64,000 bases of DNA from Platanthera guangdongensis (lineage: Eukaryota; Streptophyta; Magnoliopsida; Asparagales; Orchidaceae): assembly GCA_039583875.1 (NCBI GenBank), contig CM077153.1:114510568-114574567 (forward strand), read 5' to 3'. The position numbers and the translations under genes are program-made. Below are positions 20,166 through 32,601 of this stretch, piece by piece (positions within the stretch are counted from its first letter, which is position 1; each line of letters opens with the position of its first letter). A model generated the notes under the pieces. That model worked only from the letters and a program-made list of their open reading frames with translations, did not search any database and had not been told where the DNA came from.

Positions 20166-21766
20166 ATGACCCGCGGGAGTTCGTCGGTTATTTTGGACCT
20201 GGACCATGAAATTGAGCTTACTCTTTGGAGAAGATCGCGATTTCAAGGTCCTACTCTCCAAATACCGGTTGAGGATTCCGAGTCATTCTCCACTTTAAGA
20301 ATGGAAGAACCCAATGTGGAGGAAGCCGTGCAAAGGCCTATGTCTTATTATGCATGACCGAATCTCGAGGGTACTAAATCTAGTATAGTTCGCCCTGCGA
20401 TAGCAAATAACAACTTCGAACTGAAGCCTAGCATTATTCAAATGGTGCAGCAATATGTGCAATTTGACAGACTTCAAGATGAAGATCCGAACGCACATAT
20501 TGCAAGCTTTCTTGAGATTTGTGACACGTTTAAGATTAATGGTGTAACAAATGATTTGATTAGGATAAGATTATTTCCCTTCTCTCTTAGAACTAAGGCT
20601 AAGCAGTGGCTGAACACCCTTCCTAAAAATAACATAACTACTTGGACGCAATTAACTGAAAAATTTTTGGCGAAGTATTTTCCGCCTTCTAAAACTGCAA
20701 AACTTAGAAATGACATTTCTGCCTTTGGAAAAATAGACTCTAAGACCCTTTACGAAACTTGGGAAAGATTTAAAGAATTATTAAGACGATGCCCACATCA
20801 CGCTCTGCCTGTATGGTTGCAGGTGCAGACGTTTTATAACGGGCTAAATCAAAGCACGAAGCAAATGATAGATGCAGCTTCTGGCAGTACTTTAAATCAT
20901 AAGACCCTAGAAGCAGCTCTTGAGCTGTTTGAGGACATTGCCATGAACACATACCAGTGGAATGTTCCTAGGTCCCGCCCGAGCAAGCCTGCAGGTATCT
21001 ATGAAGTGGACAACGTTCCCAGCTCGTGCTGTAAGTTGAAATATTAAGCAAAAAAATTACGGAGATGACTGCTGCCTCAGCCCCTCAGGTATGGGAATCT
21101 GCAACTCCTCCCCCCGAACATTTGGATTATGTAAATAATATGCCTAGAACTGCTTTTAATAATTTTTTTGCTTCAAATTTTCATCCTCCTGGTTTTAATT
21201 TTCCGAATAGTTATAATCCTGCGTTTAGAAATAATCCGAATTTTTCGTGGAGTAATCCATCGAATGCTGTGCGCCTGCCACCACAAATTGATTTTTCTGC
21301 ACCACCACCACCTCCTCAAAGTTTTCCAAAACCTCCAAGTTTGGAGGAAATGTTTTCAAAATACATGAATGCTAATGACGCTACGATTAGAACCTTAACT
21401 GGAAGCGTTAAAAATTTAGAAAATCATGTAGGAGAGCTCGCTAAAATAATTTCTGAGCGACCCGTAGGGTCTCCTCCTTCCAATACTGAGCCCAACCCGA
21501 GAGAGCAAGAGAAAGCTATAACTCTTCGGAGTGGGAAGAAAGTTCCTGGTATAGTAAGTAAAGAGCCCGAGGCAAGCTCCACTCCCGCTTTTAAAAATCA
21601 AAGCTCCGCTCTCGTTTTAAAAATTCCACCCTCAGCCGAAGAAGTTATCACCCTTGTTTTAGAAAAAGAACTCACTCCACCACCCACCTTTAAAAATAAT
21701 CCGTCCCCGCCATACCCTTCTGAACTTAATAAACAACGACATGACGATCAATACACCCATTTTTAG
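20166..21766 (+). pseudogene. gag: Athila gag
   Basis: ATG at 20166. The first frame runs to TGA at 20355, then the same frame is open to 21047 and contains the capsid-like core (IRLFPFSLRTKAKQWL and EKFLAKYFPPSKTAKLR are diagnostic of Athila Gag). After a shift it continues from about 21065 to 21766 with a Pro/Asn-rich part. The zinc-knuckle site expected near 21090-21130 lacks its Cys residues (WESATPPPEHLDY), so RNA binding is probably lost. A one-base loss near 21765 puts protease in another frame. Confidence 0.88.
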
Positions 21767-21768
21767 AA

Positions 21769-22716
21769 ATGTTTAAACAAATCCACATAAATCTACCTTT
21801 CCACGAAGCCATATCCCAGATGCTGAAGTACGCTAAGTACCTTAAGGACCTCCTGACCAACAAGAAGAAGTTAGAGAACCTTTCGCATGTCACGTTAAAT
21901 GTCGTGTGCTCGGCTGTTTTGACAAACGGATTATCGAAGAAAATCAGTGACCCGGGTAGTTTCTCTATCCCGTGTGTCTTTGGTGATCTCTTTGTCAAGC
22001 ACGCATTAGACGACCTAGGTGCGAGTATAAATATTATGCCCCTCTCGTTGTTTAAAAAGTTAGGAATTGGTATTCTCATCCCCACGCGCATGAGTACCCA
22101 GCTCGCCGACAGATCAGTCAAATACCTGTTAGGTATAGTGGAGGACGTCCTAGTCAAAGTCGACAAGTTCATCTTCCCGGTGGACTTTGTCATTTTGGAC
22201 ATCGAAGAAGACGCCGAGGTTCCACTAATCCTTGGTCGACCCTTCCTTGCCACCTCCCGAGCTATCATTAACGTAAGCAATGGTAAGCTCTTCCTTCGAG
22301 TAGGCGACTACGAATTAACTTTCTCTATCACCCCCTCGATGAAGAACACCCTAGCAAATGATGACTCCTGCTTTTTCATAGATACCGTAAGTGAGGAATC
22401 CTCCTCTCACATCTCTGATTTTGAAAAAGATTTTTATGATTTTTGTTCCTCTCCTACTCCTCCAACTGAATTTCTACACCTAAGTAAAGAATCCTCCACC
22501 CGCCTTTTTGATTTTGAAAAAGAATTTTTTGATTTTTGTTCCTCTTTTACACTCCCAACTGAATCGCTGCAAGAAGCCTCCATGGCCGCTAGCCCCACCC
22601 CTTTTAATTTTACATATAAAAAAGTCTACGAGGATATAGTTTTTGAAAAAGAACGGATTTCTAAAACCTCGTATGATGACCCACCCCCCTACCCTGGAAC
22701 TGAAAGAACTACCTGA
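21769..22716 (+). pseudogene. pro: Athila protease region
   Basis: Open for 315 codons. The aspartic protease site reads LDDLGASIN, the Athila form of the D-T/L-G-A motif, and the second flap element reads PLILGRPFLATSRAIINV. After it comes a Ser/Phe-rich linker with two similar DFEKDF/DFEKEF segments, a small internal duplication, leading to RT. The frame differs from gag and from the following RT frame. Confidence 0.85.
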
Positions 22717-25603
22717 GCACCTTAGATACGCTTTCTTAGAAAAGGACTCCAAGCTGCCTGTCATAGTTTTGGCCTACCTCACGGATGTATAAAATGATAA
22801 ACTTCTTTCAATTTTACGAAAGCATCGCCGAGCTATTGCTTGGCAGATATCTGATATCAAGGGCATAGGCACATCTTTCTGCACTCATAAAATCTTAATG
22901 GAACATAATTCATGTAACTCTATACAACCTCAGCGCCGTATAAACCCAAACATGAAAGAAGTAGTTAAGGGCGAGGTTATGAAATTGTTAGATGTAGGAA
23001 TTATCTATCCTACATCAGATAGTAAGTGGGTTAGCCCAGTCCAGGTAGTACCAAAGAAGGGAGGGATAACAGTCGTAAGTAATGAAAATAATGAATTAAT
23101 GCCGACACGGACGGTGACCGGTTGGCAAATGTGCATAGATTACCGTAAGCTAAATGAAGCCACCCGCAAGGATCACTTCCCCTTGCCGTTCATTGATCAG
23201 ATTTTAGAACGACTTTCCGGACACAGCTTTTATTGTTTTCTCGATGGCCTCTCGGGGTATTTTCAAATCCCCATCTCCCTCGAGGACCAGGAGAAAACTA
23301 CATTTACTTGTCCCTTTGGCCCCCTCGCCTACCGAAGAATGCCGTTTGGAATGTGCAATACGCCAGCTACATTCCAACGATGTATGCTCGCTATCTTTGA
23401 CAAGTACGTGGAAAGCATTATGGAAGTTTTCATGGATGATTTCTCCGTGTTCGGGAATTCCTTCGATAGTTGTTTAGAAAACCTCGAGAAAGTGTTAGAA
23501 TGATGCGAAGAGACTAACCTAGCCCTAAATTGGGAAAAATGTCATTTTATGGTGAGGGAAGGGTTAGTTTTGGGCCATAAAATTTCTGCAAGCGGTATTG
23601 AAGTAGACGTTGCTAAGAGAGAAGTTATCGAGAAACTGCCGCCGCCTAAGAACATAAAGGCTATAAGAAGTTTCCTAGGTCACGCGGGTTTCTATCGCCG
23701 CTTCATAAAGGACTTTTCCAAGATTACCAAGCCCCTTACCCATCTCTTAGAAACAGATGCCCCATTCATCTTTGATGACCTCTTCCTAGCTGCCTTTAAT
23801 TTAATAAAAGAAAAATTAATTGATTCCCCAATCATGATAGCTCCAGTGTGGGATCTTCCATTTGAGATAATGTGTGATGCGAGTAGTTATGCGGTGGGAG
23901 CCATATTAGGTCAACGTATATCTAAAAACTTCCACCCCATCTATTACGCTAGTAAAACACTCACATCTGCACAGTAAAATTACACCACAACCGAGAAGGA
24001 GATCTTAGCTGTAGTATTCGCTTTTGACAAATTCCGACCTTATATCACTCTTTCGAAAATTATTGTTTTTACGGACCACTCGTCCCTCAAATATCTTCTT
24101 TCTAAAGCGGATGCCAAGCCTCGCTTGATTCGCTGGGTCTTACTCCTCTAGGAGTTTGACTTAGAAATCCGTGATAAGCGAGGAGCCGAGAACTTGGCCG
24201 CTGACCACCTTTTGCGCCTAGATTATCCTTTTATAGAAAAATTAGATGAAAAATATTTTAACGATTATTTTCCCGATGAGAAGCGTTTTCCAATTAACAC
24301 ATCTACTTCTCCTTGGTTTGCACACATTGCCAACTATCTAGTGGCTCGGGTGCTCCCAAAGGAGTTCTCGTCTCAGCAAAAAAAGAAATTCTTTTCTGAA
24401 TTGAAGAACTACTTTCCGGAGGACCCACATCTTTTTAAAGTCTGTGCAGAGTAAGTGATCAGGAGGTGTGTTTCTTTTGATGAAGGTTTAGACATTATTA
24501 AACATTTGCATGAAGGACCGACAGGTGGGCACTATCAAGCTGCTCGCACCGCTCATAAAGTGCTAAGTGTGGGTTTTTACTGGCCTAGCCTGTTTAAAGA
24601 CGCGCAAGCCTTTGTGAGTAGGCGTGATAGTTGCCAACGGTCAGGTAATATATCTAATAAAAATGAAATGCCGCAGAATTATTTCCTAGAGTGCGAAGTT
24701 TTCGACCTTTGGGGAATTGATTTTGTTGGCCCTTTTCCTTCTAGCTTAGGAAATAAGTATATTTTAGTTGCCGTTGATTATGTTTCGCGATGGGCCGAAG
24801 CCCAAGCTCTTCCTACGAACGACGCCCGAGTCGTAGTTATGTTTTTTAAAAAATTATTTTCTCAATTCGGTATGCCGCGCGCCATCGTTAGTGATTGGGG
24901 TTCCCATTTCTGTAACGCGCCGTTTTCTAAAATCCTATCTAAATATGGCATTACTCATAAGCTTTCCACTGCCTACCACCCCCAAACTAACGGACAAGTC
25001 GAAGTAGTGAATAGAGAAATAAAAAGAATTTTAGAAAAGACTGTTTCCACATCTATAAAAGACTGGTCAGCCAAATTAGATGATGCTCTATGGGCCTACC
25101 GAACAGCGTACAAAACCGCCCTCGGATGTACGCCATATCGGTTGGTTTATGGAAAATCGTGCCATTTACCCGTATAGTTAGAACACCACGCTTTTTGGGC
25201 CTTAAGATTTTTAAACTTCGAACCCCACTCTGTCGGCGATTTTAGAAAATTTCAACTTAACGAACTCGACGAGTGGCGCTCTTACGCATATGAAAATAAC
25301 AGACTTTATAAAGAGCGGATGAAGTGTTTGCACGATAAACATCTTAGTCACCCAAAAATCTTTAAGCCGGGCAACCAAGTTCTTCTTTATAATTCTCGTT
25401 TACGTTTATTTCCGGGCAAATTAATATCACGTTGGTCTGAGCCTTTTACTGTTTTAGAAGTCTTTTTTTATGGTATTGTTTTAATTTTCCACCCTGATAA
25501 GGGTAATTTTAAAGTGAATGGTCAACGTCTTAAACTGTATTTCTGTGATGATGTCAGTCCTAACTCTGTTAACTCCATCTTTCCTGATCTAACATTTGAT
25601 TAA
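22717..25603 (+). pseudogene. pol: Athila RT, RNase H and integrase
   Basis: From 22898 to the TAA at 25601-25603 one frame holds all domains but has in-frame stops at 23501, 23975, 24149, 24452 and 25175. RT motifs are MCIDYRKLNEATRKDHFPLPF, the FLDGLSGYFQI block and the catalytic box MDDFSVFG (about 23434). RNase H has CDASSYAVGA (about 23875). In the integrase zinc domain the first Cys of the CxxC pair is Arg. Core acidic residues are in GIDFVGPF (about 24720), VSDWGSHF (about 24893) and [10 protein letters not shown] (about 24995). All catalytic acidic residues survive, but the stops rule out a full product. Confidence 0.92.
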
Positions 25604-27507
25604 TCTGAACTTTATTTTTCTTAAAAACTTTAAACTTTATTTGAACTTTATTTTTAAACAATATTTTGGACAATATTATTTTGATGCGTCGAGCTCAAAC
25701 GACGCTTTAAACAAAGGGCGCTCTTGGGAGGCAACCCAAGTTATCTCTTTCTGTTTTCTTTATTTCACAATTTTTGCCGCGGACGGCTCCGACAAGCTGA
25801 AACTTCTGCGATCGCCTGCTCCAACGGTTCTGATTCCATGACAAAGTCCAACAGAAGACTTTTCATGAAGATCCAAAGCACAAGCATGGGGGAGCAACAT
25901 CACTCAGCTTTCGCTGCAAAATAAAACCGGGGAAGTACCTGTTTTTTCATTCTGTCTTTCATTTTTGTACTTTAATTTTCTCTCGATCTCTAACCTCCTT
26001 CTCCATTGAGGACAATGTAGATTTTATGCTTGGGGGAGGACTTCCTCCTTCTTTTTGCTTTTTTGTAAATATCATTTACTTTTTGTAAATATTCTTCAAA
26101 AATCCAAAAACATATATTTCTTATTTGAAAATATAATATATATATATGCATTTTGGTATTTCAATAGTAGCCCATGTTTGTGTTTTATTTTTCTCAAAAT
26201 TCTTTATAAACAACGTAGTTAATTATAATTTTTCTAATCATTTTTTTAAATTATATTTCACAAGTAAAATGTTGGTCATGCTGTGTTTCTAATTCACGGT
26301 AGCATGTTAAGGTGAAATATTTCTCTAAAATACGCATTTCTATTATGGTTTTTTGTTCTTTATTTTCTTTACTTTCTCTAAAATTCATCATCCACTATTT
26401 TCCTTTTCGTTTTTAGATAATTTTTGTAAGGACAACTTTTGAATAACGTACTAGATATGAACGATCCAAGTCACATATTATTTTTATTTTCAAGATAATT
26501 TCATCAATCTTCTTTTATTATCTAGGACTTGCTTTTTGAAATTTTTCAAATCTATGTTTTAAATAAATTTAAAAAGCGTGAAAATGATTTAGGCCGTTTT
26601 TGTTTACGTTTGAGCTTTCCTGCAAACCAAAATTCTTTTACCACTAGTTAGCTGCTTTTGATCCCTTTTTCCCAATTTCGTTTGATAACTCCACATAACA
26701 TTTCATTTTCACCAAAGCCAAAATTCCAACCTATCTAATCACGCTAACCTTTTTTGAGTTTCATTCAAATATTTTCATAATCATGATAGGAAATTTTGTG
26801 GAGAAATTGTTGAAAAAAGTGTACTCAAAAGAAATGTTTGATTTTATTTGGCCAATTCAAAATGAAAAAAAATAAAAATATTTATTTCCTTTGTTTTGTA
26901 AAAAGAAAAGAAAAAACGAATAAAAAAATATATAATAATAAAGAAGAAAAAGAAAGAAAGAAAAATATATATATTTATATTTTTTGTTTAAAATGAAAAT
27001 TTTTGAAACTCTTTGTTTTGGTTTAGTGTGATTTTAAGCCTCCATGTTTATCTTTGAATTTCACTCCTATTCATAATCCTAAACCAAACGTGTCGGTTCT
27101 ATTAAGTCATTTTGATTCACGCCTTTTTTAATTTTATTTAATAACTAAGAAAAGAAGAAAAGTAAATCAGTTTTAGTTTTGGATTTAAATTTCGATTTTT
27201 GTTATTTAATCGATATAATTATAATGTGTTGCTTGGATCTAGTAACAACTCAATGCGTTCTTTTCATTTTCGTTGTCTTGCTTAAATCTATTTAAAGAAT
27301 TTCGTCAAAATTCTGGATGATTTATTTTCGTTAAGTAAAGTTTATAAAAGTTAAATCATACCAAAATAATTATTTTAGATTTACGTTTTACATTCTCCTA
27401 CCTGGAATTTCGCATAGTAATTGTGTAAGCATGATTAAAACTTTTTGAATTAGTCACTTTTTATGATTAACTAGTTTTATATCTTTGCTTGGGGACAAGC
27501 AAAACTT
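25604..27507 (+). other. Athila 3' noncoding region, AT-rich
   Basis: About 1.9 kb with no supportable ORF. Autonomous Athila elements often carry an env-like ORF here; none is visible. A second polypurine-like GCTTGGGGGAGG sits at about 26028-26039. The stretch 26850-27000 is low-complexity AT. Confidence 0.7.
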
Positions 27508-27522
27508 AAGCTTGGGGGAATT
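27508..27522 (+). promoter_or_regulatory. Athila polypurine tract
   Basis: AAGCTTGGGGGAATT directly before the 3' LTR start TGATAG. Confidence 0.8.
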
Positions 27523-29138
27523 TGATAGTACGATTTGTAGTCAATTTTATTAGGGTATTTTCAGGGTTTTAAAGCAAAAATCATGTCTTGTAAAGTGCTT
27601 ATTTTGATTCCCTTTTGTATATATTTTTGTCGCTAATGCGTTTTTATGCTTTTTGCAGGTTTTCATGGCATTCAGCCGAATTTTGCTGTGACATGCCCCA
27701 CGATCACGCCCTACCCGGGTGTGTACCTAGGGCATGTAACACAGAGGAATGAAGCAACCGGTCTGAAACTGCATTCCGTGGAAACTTAGTGTACACGCCC
27801 TCTATCACGCTAGTGTCACATCCGACACGGGTGTGTGCAAGAGGCGTGTCCCCAAGTTTTGAGGAATCGCCGCAACGCGCTCTTTTTCCCGCTCCACCGT
27901 CGCACCGAATGTGTCATGACCCCGGTACGTGCCCGACCAGGGCGTGACATATGGGCGGGTACTTCAAGACCGCTCCCGTCCACTCCAGCAGTTAATTTCA
28001 GCCCGAAAAGTGGCACCGACTATGTCACGCCCCAGGTACACGCCCGAACAGGGCGTGTTAGGGGCCGTGACCCATCCCGAAAAAATATATATAAATTGAG
28101 CCCTTCTCCAAGGGTTCAGAACCAACTTTTGGCTGAGAGGGGGAGGTGCTGGCCCTTTGTTTAGTGTTCCTTTTTATGCTTTTTCCCTCTTTCTCTCTCT
28201 CTCTCTTACTTTGTATTTTCTTAATCCTAGTTTAGTTAAGCTTTGGTAATAGCTTTTGTTAATGCTTTAGTTGCTAATTGTTGGGCTAGAATAGGATTTA
28301 CTTTGCTTTAGTTGCTAATGATAGGGCCAGAATAGGATTTTCAATTCCATGCACTTCTAATCTAGTTCATTTTCATGTTGTAAGCTCGCTTTAATTTTAA
28401 TAGAAGTTCTCTTGTTTTCTTCTCTTTACTACTTTATGTCTTTATGCTTTACTACTCATCCCCCCTCCTCCACCTGACCATGATTAACTAATCCTCCTTG
28501 TACTCGATCATGATGATCTGAGGTTCGAGTGGTTAGGTTATGATGCTTTGAATCTTACCTTTTCTTTTTAGGGTTTAGCCTTCAATTACTCTTGATTTAT
28601 CATGGGTTGGAGGTATATCATCGATATATACTCTCCATCTTTACTTTCATTCCTGGCTAGCCGAGAGGCCGATGGTTTGAAGTGAGCACTCAAGAGTAAA
28701 GGGAGTTAAACCCCTCGAGAGAGGCAGACATCCAAATCTCCCAGATTAGAGTAAAATCCAATAGTGGGGTTCACCGCGTAAAGCGCGTTTTAGGACCGGA
28801 TTTAGGCGAAAGTCGGTCGGACCTTCCTAAACTCAGTTGGGCACGACCTTCAAGAGAAGCGTGTTCATATTTAAAGGAACCTCTACAGTCAAGGTCCCTT
28901 ACCCTATTAAGCTTAGGTTTATTTATCGTATTTTTCTAACCAACTCTTGTCGAGGTGATTCCTGATCGAGTGCATTTCGTCTCATCGTTCCAACCCCTTT
29001 GCGTAATCATTTCTTTTATGCTCTATTTTATTTCATTGCAAGTAGCTCTCTTTCATTGCAAGTAGTTCTCTTTCTTTAGTACGCTTAGCTTTCTTTTAAA
29101 CCCTAAGATTTCTGTCGATAGAATAATAGATTTCGTGG
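27523..29138 (+). repeat. Athila 3' LTR, right end deleted
   Basis: It follows the 5' LTR from TGATAG to a point matching about 19668, then stops at 29138. About 135 bp are missing. The next base belongs to element C RNase H on the minus strand. Confidence 0.9.
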
Positions 29139-29644
29139 ACCGAATAATTCCTCTTGTGCACTTTCAATTAGCGAGAGGCATACGCTATCACCTTTCCATG
29201 TTGAAGTAAAATGCAACCTAAGCCACTCCTTGAGGCATCACTATAGATTTCATAGCCCTCAGAACAACATGGCGAGCAAAAATAGGCATCGTGGTCAGAA
29301 GAATTTTCATTTCTTCAAAAACTTGTGCACATGCCAGCGACCAAATAAAATTATGATCCTTCCTCTTCAATGTAGTGAGGGGAAATGTTGTCTGCCAGAA
29401 GTTCTATACGAAGTACCTATAGTAATCAGAAAAACCTAGAAAACTCTGGACTTTCGCCACAGAAGACAATACAGGCCACTCCCATATCGAACCAATCTTC
29501 ACTGGATCCACTGCAATTCCCTCTACATTAACTACATGACCAAGGAATGCTATTGAAGATGGCCAAAACTCACACTTAGAGAACATAGCATAAATCTGAA
29601 TCCTCCTCAGGGTCTCCAAAACAAAGCATAAATGATCTGCATGT
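29139..29644 (-). pseudogene. pol: Element C RT/RNase H fragment
   Basis: The minus strand encodes the end of RT (FSKCEFW, FLGHVV, FLGFSDYYR) and RNase H (IYSDASRSGLGC near 29235-29200) as in element T. It is joined in frame to the RT at 52609 once Tat B and its target duplication are removed. It ends at the Athila deletion breakpoint. At least one stop interrupts it (in RNase H, where Gln is expected). Confidence 0.9.
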
Positions 29645-30477
29645 TGTTGATGCACGAAAATGCAAAGGGGGTCGAGCACCACCAGCTAACAGTTCGAGCA
29701 CAGGTGAAAAAGATACTGCGAGTAGTAATCTACTAAGCAGACGAGAGCAAGAAGAACAGCAGGGCCGTGAGCTACGGCAACAACAGACTTCTCCCGTCGC
29801 GGCCTGAATGCCTCTCTGGCGACGGGCTTTTCTTTGACTGAAGATGGGTTTGATTACAAGTGAAGGAAAAGAGGAAGAGGCAAGAGATGAGCAAGCTGGA
29901 GTCCGCAAAGCACGAAATTCGAGTCCGCAGCCTTTAACAAGTAGGCTCCTGGGCACGAGTCAGCGTGTCTTGGATGCACCACCTCCCCCCTATTTTTAGG
30001 ATGGGGGCCTGCCCAAACGAGCAGGGCTAAAACAACTGACTGCCCGGGGTACAGGAGAACTAGGCAGCGGTGATGGGAAGCAAAAGGAAAGAACACGCCA
30101 GTCCGTGCAAAAGGGGCGGACTGGGCTCGCGGGCTGGCGCTTACAGCTGTTGCTGCTTTGCGCGATCCTACTGGAGGATGGAGGCCTGGGAGGATTGGAC
30201 ACTACGCCCGCCGAAGTGGAATCAATTCAGAGATCTAAAGGCATGGCGAACCGTACGAACGGAGCACTAAGTCCGCCGCTGGGGGATCAACCTTGGGGTG
30301 GCCAACTGCTGCTGCTCCGCCGAGCTGGGCGGACTGCTGAACCGTATCTGCCTGTGATATGCCAGGGACCTTAGAATAATGCCGAGTCATCGGGCAATGT
30401 GGATTGCCAAACTGAGTCCGCGGATAATGAAACAGGGCCTTGGCATCTTGTAGGTGTTGTGGACTTAGGGGTTAACA
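29645..30477 (-). repeat. Tat B 3' LTR
   Basis: On the minus strand it begins TGTTAACC (30477) and ends CATCAACA (29645). It matches the LTRs at 7617-8365 and 51780-52608. Its TATA box is altered to TAAAAATA near 29991. GTCCGC/GCGGAC motifs are present. Confidence 0.9.
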
Positions 30478-30566
30478 TAATCCCCGCACATTTTTAAGTT
30501 TCCGGAAAACTTCGAAAATGTTTTCTTAACTGCCAATTCCGCAAGCCTCGTTAATGTCGTCAGCGC

Positions 30567-30574
30567 TATAAATA
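30567..30574 (+). promoter_or_regulatory. TATA box of Tat B antisense gene 1
   Basis: TATAAATA, 85 bp upstream of the ATG at 30659, as in Tat A. Confidence 0.6.
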
Positions 30575-32596
30575 TTGTTGGAGGGCCTGGAACTGTTAAA
30601 AACTCCGATCGACACGGGGCGCTATTCACCACTTGCGGTTTCCAATTTGCAGTCCGGCATGGCGAGGCTTGGTGCTTTCTTAATTAGTCTTACTACAAAA
30701 AGCGAGAAAACAATAACGCCAATGAAAACTAAGAAAATAATGAAGAGAGCGATGAGAGGGGAGCTTGTCCGCTCTACTGGAGAGAGTTCCCATAGCCGGA
30801 AGCCTGCTGAAAAAGTAGTCCGCCATGCTGATATATTTGTGCGCGAGAAGGATGATGCTGTCGTTTCTCACGCTGAACAGCCGTTAATAAGTGAGAAGTC
30901 ATTAAATCTGTCGGACATGCCCCCACTCAAAAAACCGCGAACTCGGCGGACACAGTTTGCAGAAATAATGAAACCGAAGTATCATCCCCCACCGCCCAGG
31001 ATCCCATCATTAACCTTGATGAAGATAGGCGGACTGCGGGAGAAGAAGTTGGGAAAGATGTGTCTTCAAAGACATTGATCGCTGCCAACCTTGAGACGGT
31101 CTACGAGAGCCAGCAAGGTTTAGGAAAGGCTGTCGTGGACTCTGCTGAAAAAAGGGGCCCTTTTGGAAAGAAGAGGAAGAGGGACGGGTCGACTGTGGCT
31201 GAGCGGGTTGAAAAGAAGCTGCGAGCGATGAAAGAGAAAAATATCTCCGTGCGGACTGGAGATGCGGACTTGCAGCATAGACCGCTCGAAAAAGAAGTTC
31301 CTGAAAGCGACTTAGTTACACCGAAGGCCCAAGTCTAGGGAGACAATTCGCTCTCCACGGTCAGTTTATCTACGGACGAGATACTAGATTCCATAGATGT
31401 CGATCAACTTGATCTCATCAACGAATCATTGGTGTGTGTACTGTAACCTGAAGTGGAAATCCTTGGGGTTAAGGGCGGCGAAATCCCCTCTTTATCCGTT
31501 GTTGATGAAAAAGAGAGGGAAAGACTGAAGGAGAAGATAGCGGAGCAGAAGAAACAAATCGCCACTTATGTAGCTACGGTCGAGGCGGCCTCGAAGCAGG
31601 CCGCGGCGGACAAAAATGCTGAGGATCTGTGGAATGCCACAGAGCTGTTGCAGACAGGTAACCTTCAACCGACGCTTAAATATTTTAAGCGTCAGTGGCT
31701 TTACAGGTCGCCGCAGCGGAAGTCGAGACCGATTAAGATCATCACCGAGACCGATGACATTGTTGTTTCAAAAAGTTCTGCTAGTGAAAAAAGAGTCAAA
31801 GTCCATCGCGAATGGAAGAGACGGTTAAGCGCCTTTGACCCGGAGCGGTCAAGGCGGCCTATCTTCGATAGTCGGCAACTCGCTGCTGCTTTTTCCAAAA
31901 GTGATCTTTTATCCTGATACTTTGAGTCCGCTGCGGACTGTATTTGAATGTGAAATTGACCTTCTTTGTTGCAGTTAGAAAGTCACCACCGGGCTCTATC
32001 GAGAGTGGGGAGATTGTTGTTACACCGAATACCAGCATTGATGCGGGCTCGCATGATGAGTCCGCAAGAGGTGAGAAGCCCAACCTGAATAACCTCAAAG
32101 AGTTAAAAGAAGTTTCAAGCTGAAATTCAAGAAATTAGAGCGGAGTTAAAGGCGGCGGAAGAGCGCGAGAAGGCATCGGCGGAGCACGAGAAAGCCTTAA
32201 AGGATCAGATCGCCAGCATCTTAAGGGCGCTGGAGAGGTCTGATAGGGAGAAGAAAAGGCTTGCTGATGATGTCCGCTTCTACAAAGGTAAGCACTTGGC
32301 GTTGGCATGGGAAGAGAAAGGGAAGCGGGCTGCTGAGGTTGCTGAGCAAAGATCACGATTGCCAGATCGTGTTGCTCCGGAGGCCGCAACACCGGTAGGT
32401 GGTGGCCAACATGCCGCGGATGAGGAGCTGAGGTCAGCAATGGAGCCGATGGTTCCCCTGAGTCGGGTAGATCGGGAGGCTGCTCACATGCACCGGACCA
32501 TTAACTCCATTCATCACCACATCTGTTGCTTGTATAGCGAGGTTCTCCAAATAAGCGACCAGGCAGCACACTTGTGTAGTGATAGGACGGAGAGGT

Positions 32597-32601
32597 CAAC
32601 G
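32597..32601 (+). repeat. Target site duplication CAACG of element T, left
   Basis: CAACG directly before the T 5' LTR and again at 42481-42485 directly after its 3' LTR. Confidence 0.95.

Larger units (their letters stand above)
18056..29138 (+). mobile_element. Athila-type Ty3/gypsy element, 3' end deleted
   Basis: Complete 5' LTR (18056-19803), primer binding site, gag, protease, RT-RNase H-integrase, a 1.9 kb noncoding stretch, a polypurine tract and a 3' LTR lacking about its last 135 bp (27523-29138). The Gag and protease sequences are typical of the Athila lineage. No env-like ORF is present. The coding frames carry many stops. Confidence 0.93.

Noticed and set aside
26850..27000. AT-rich tract as a matrix-attachment site or origin
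   Set aside because: It is simple low-complexity sequence inside Athila noncoding DNA; nothing more specific is seen.
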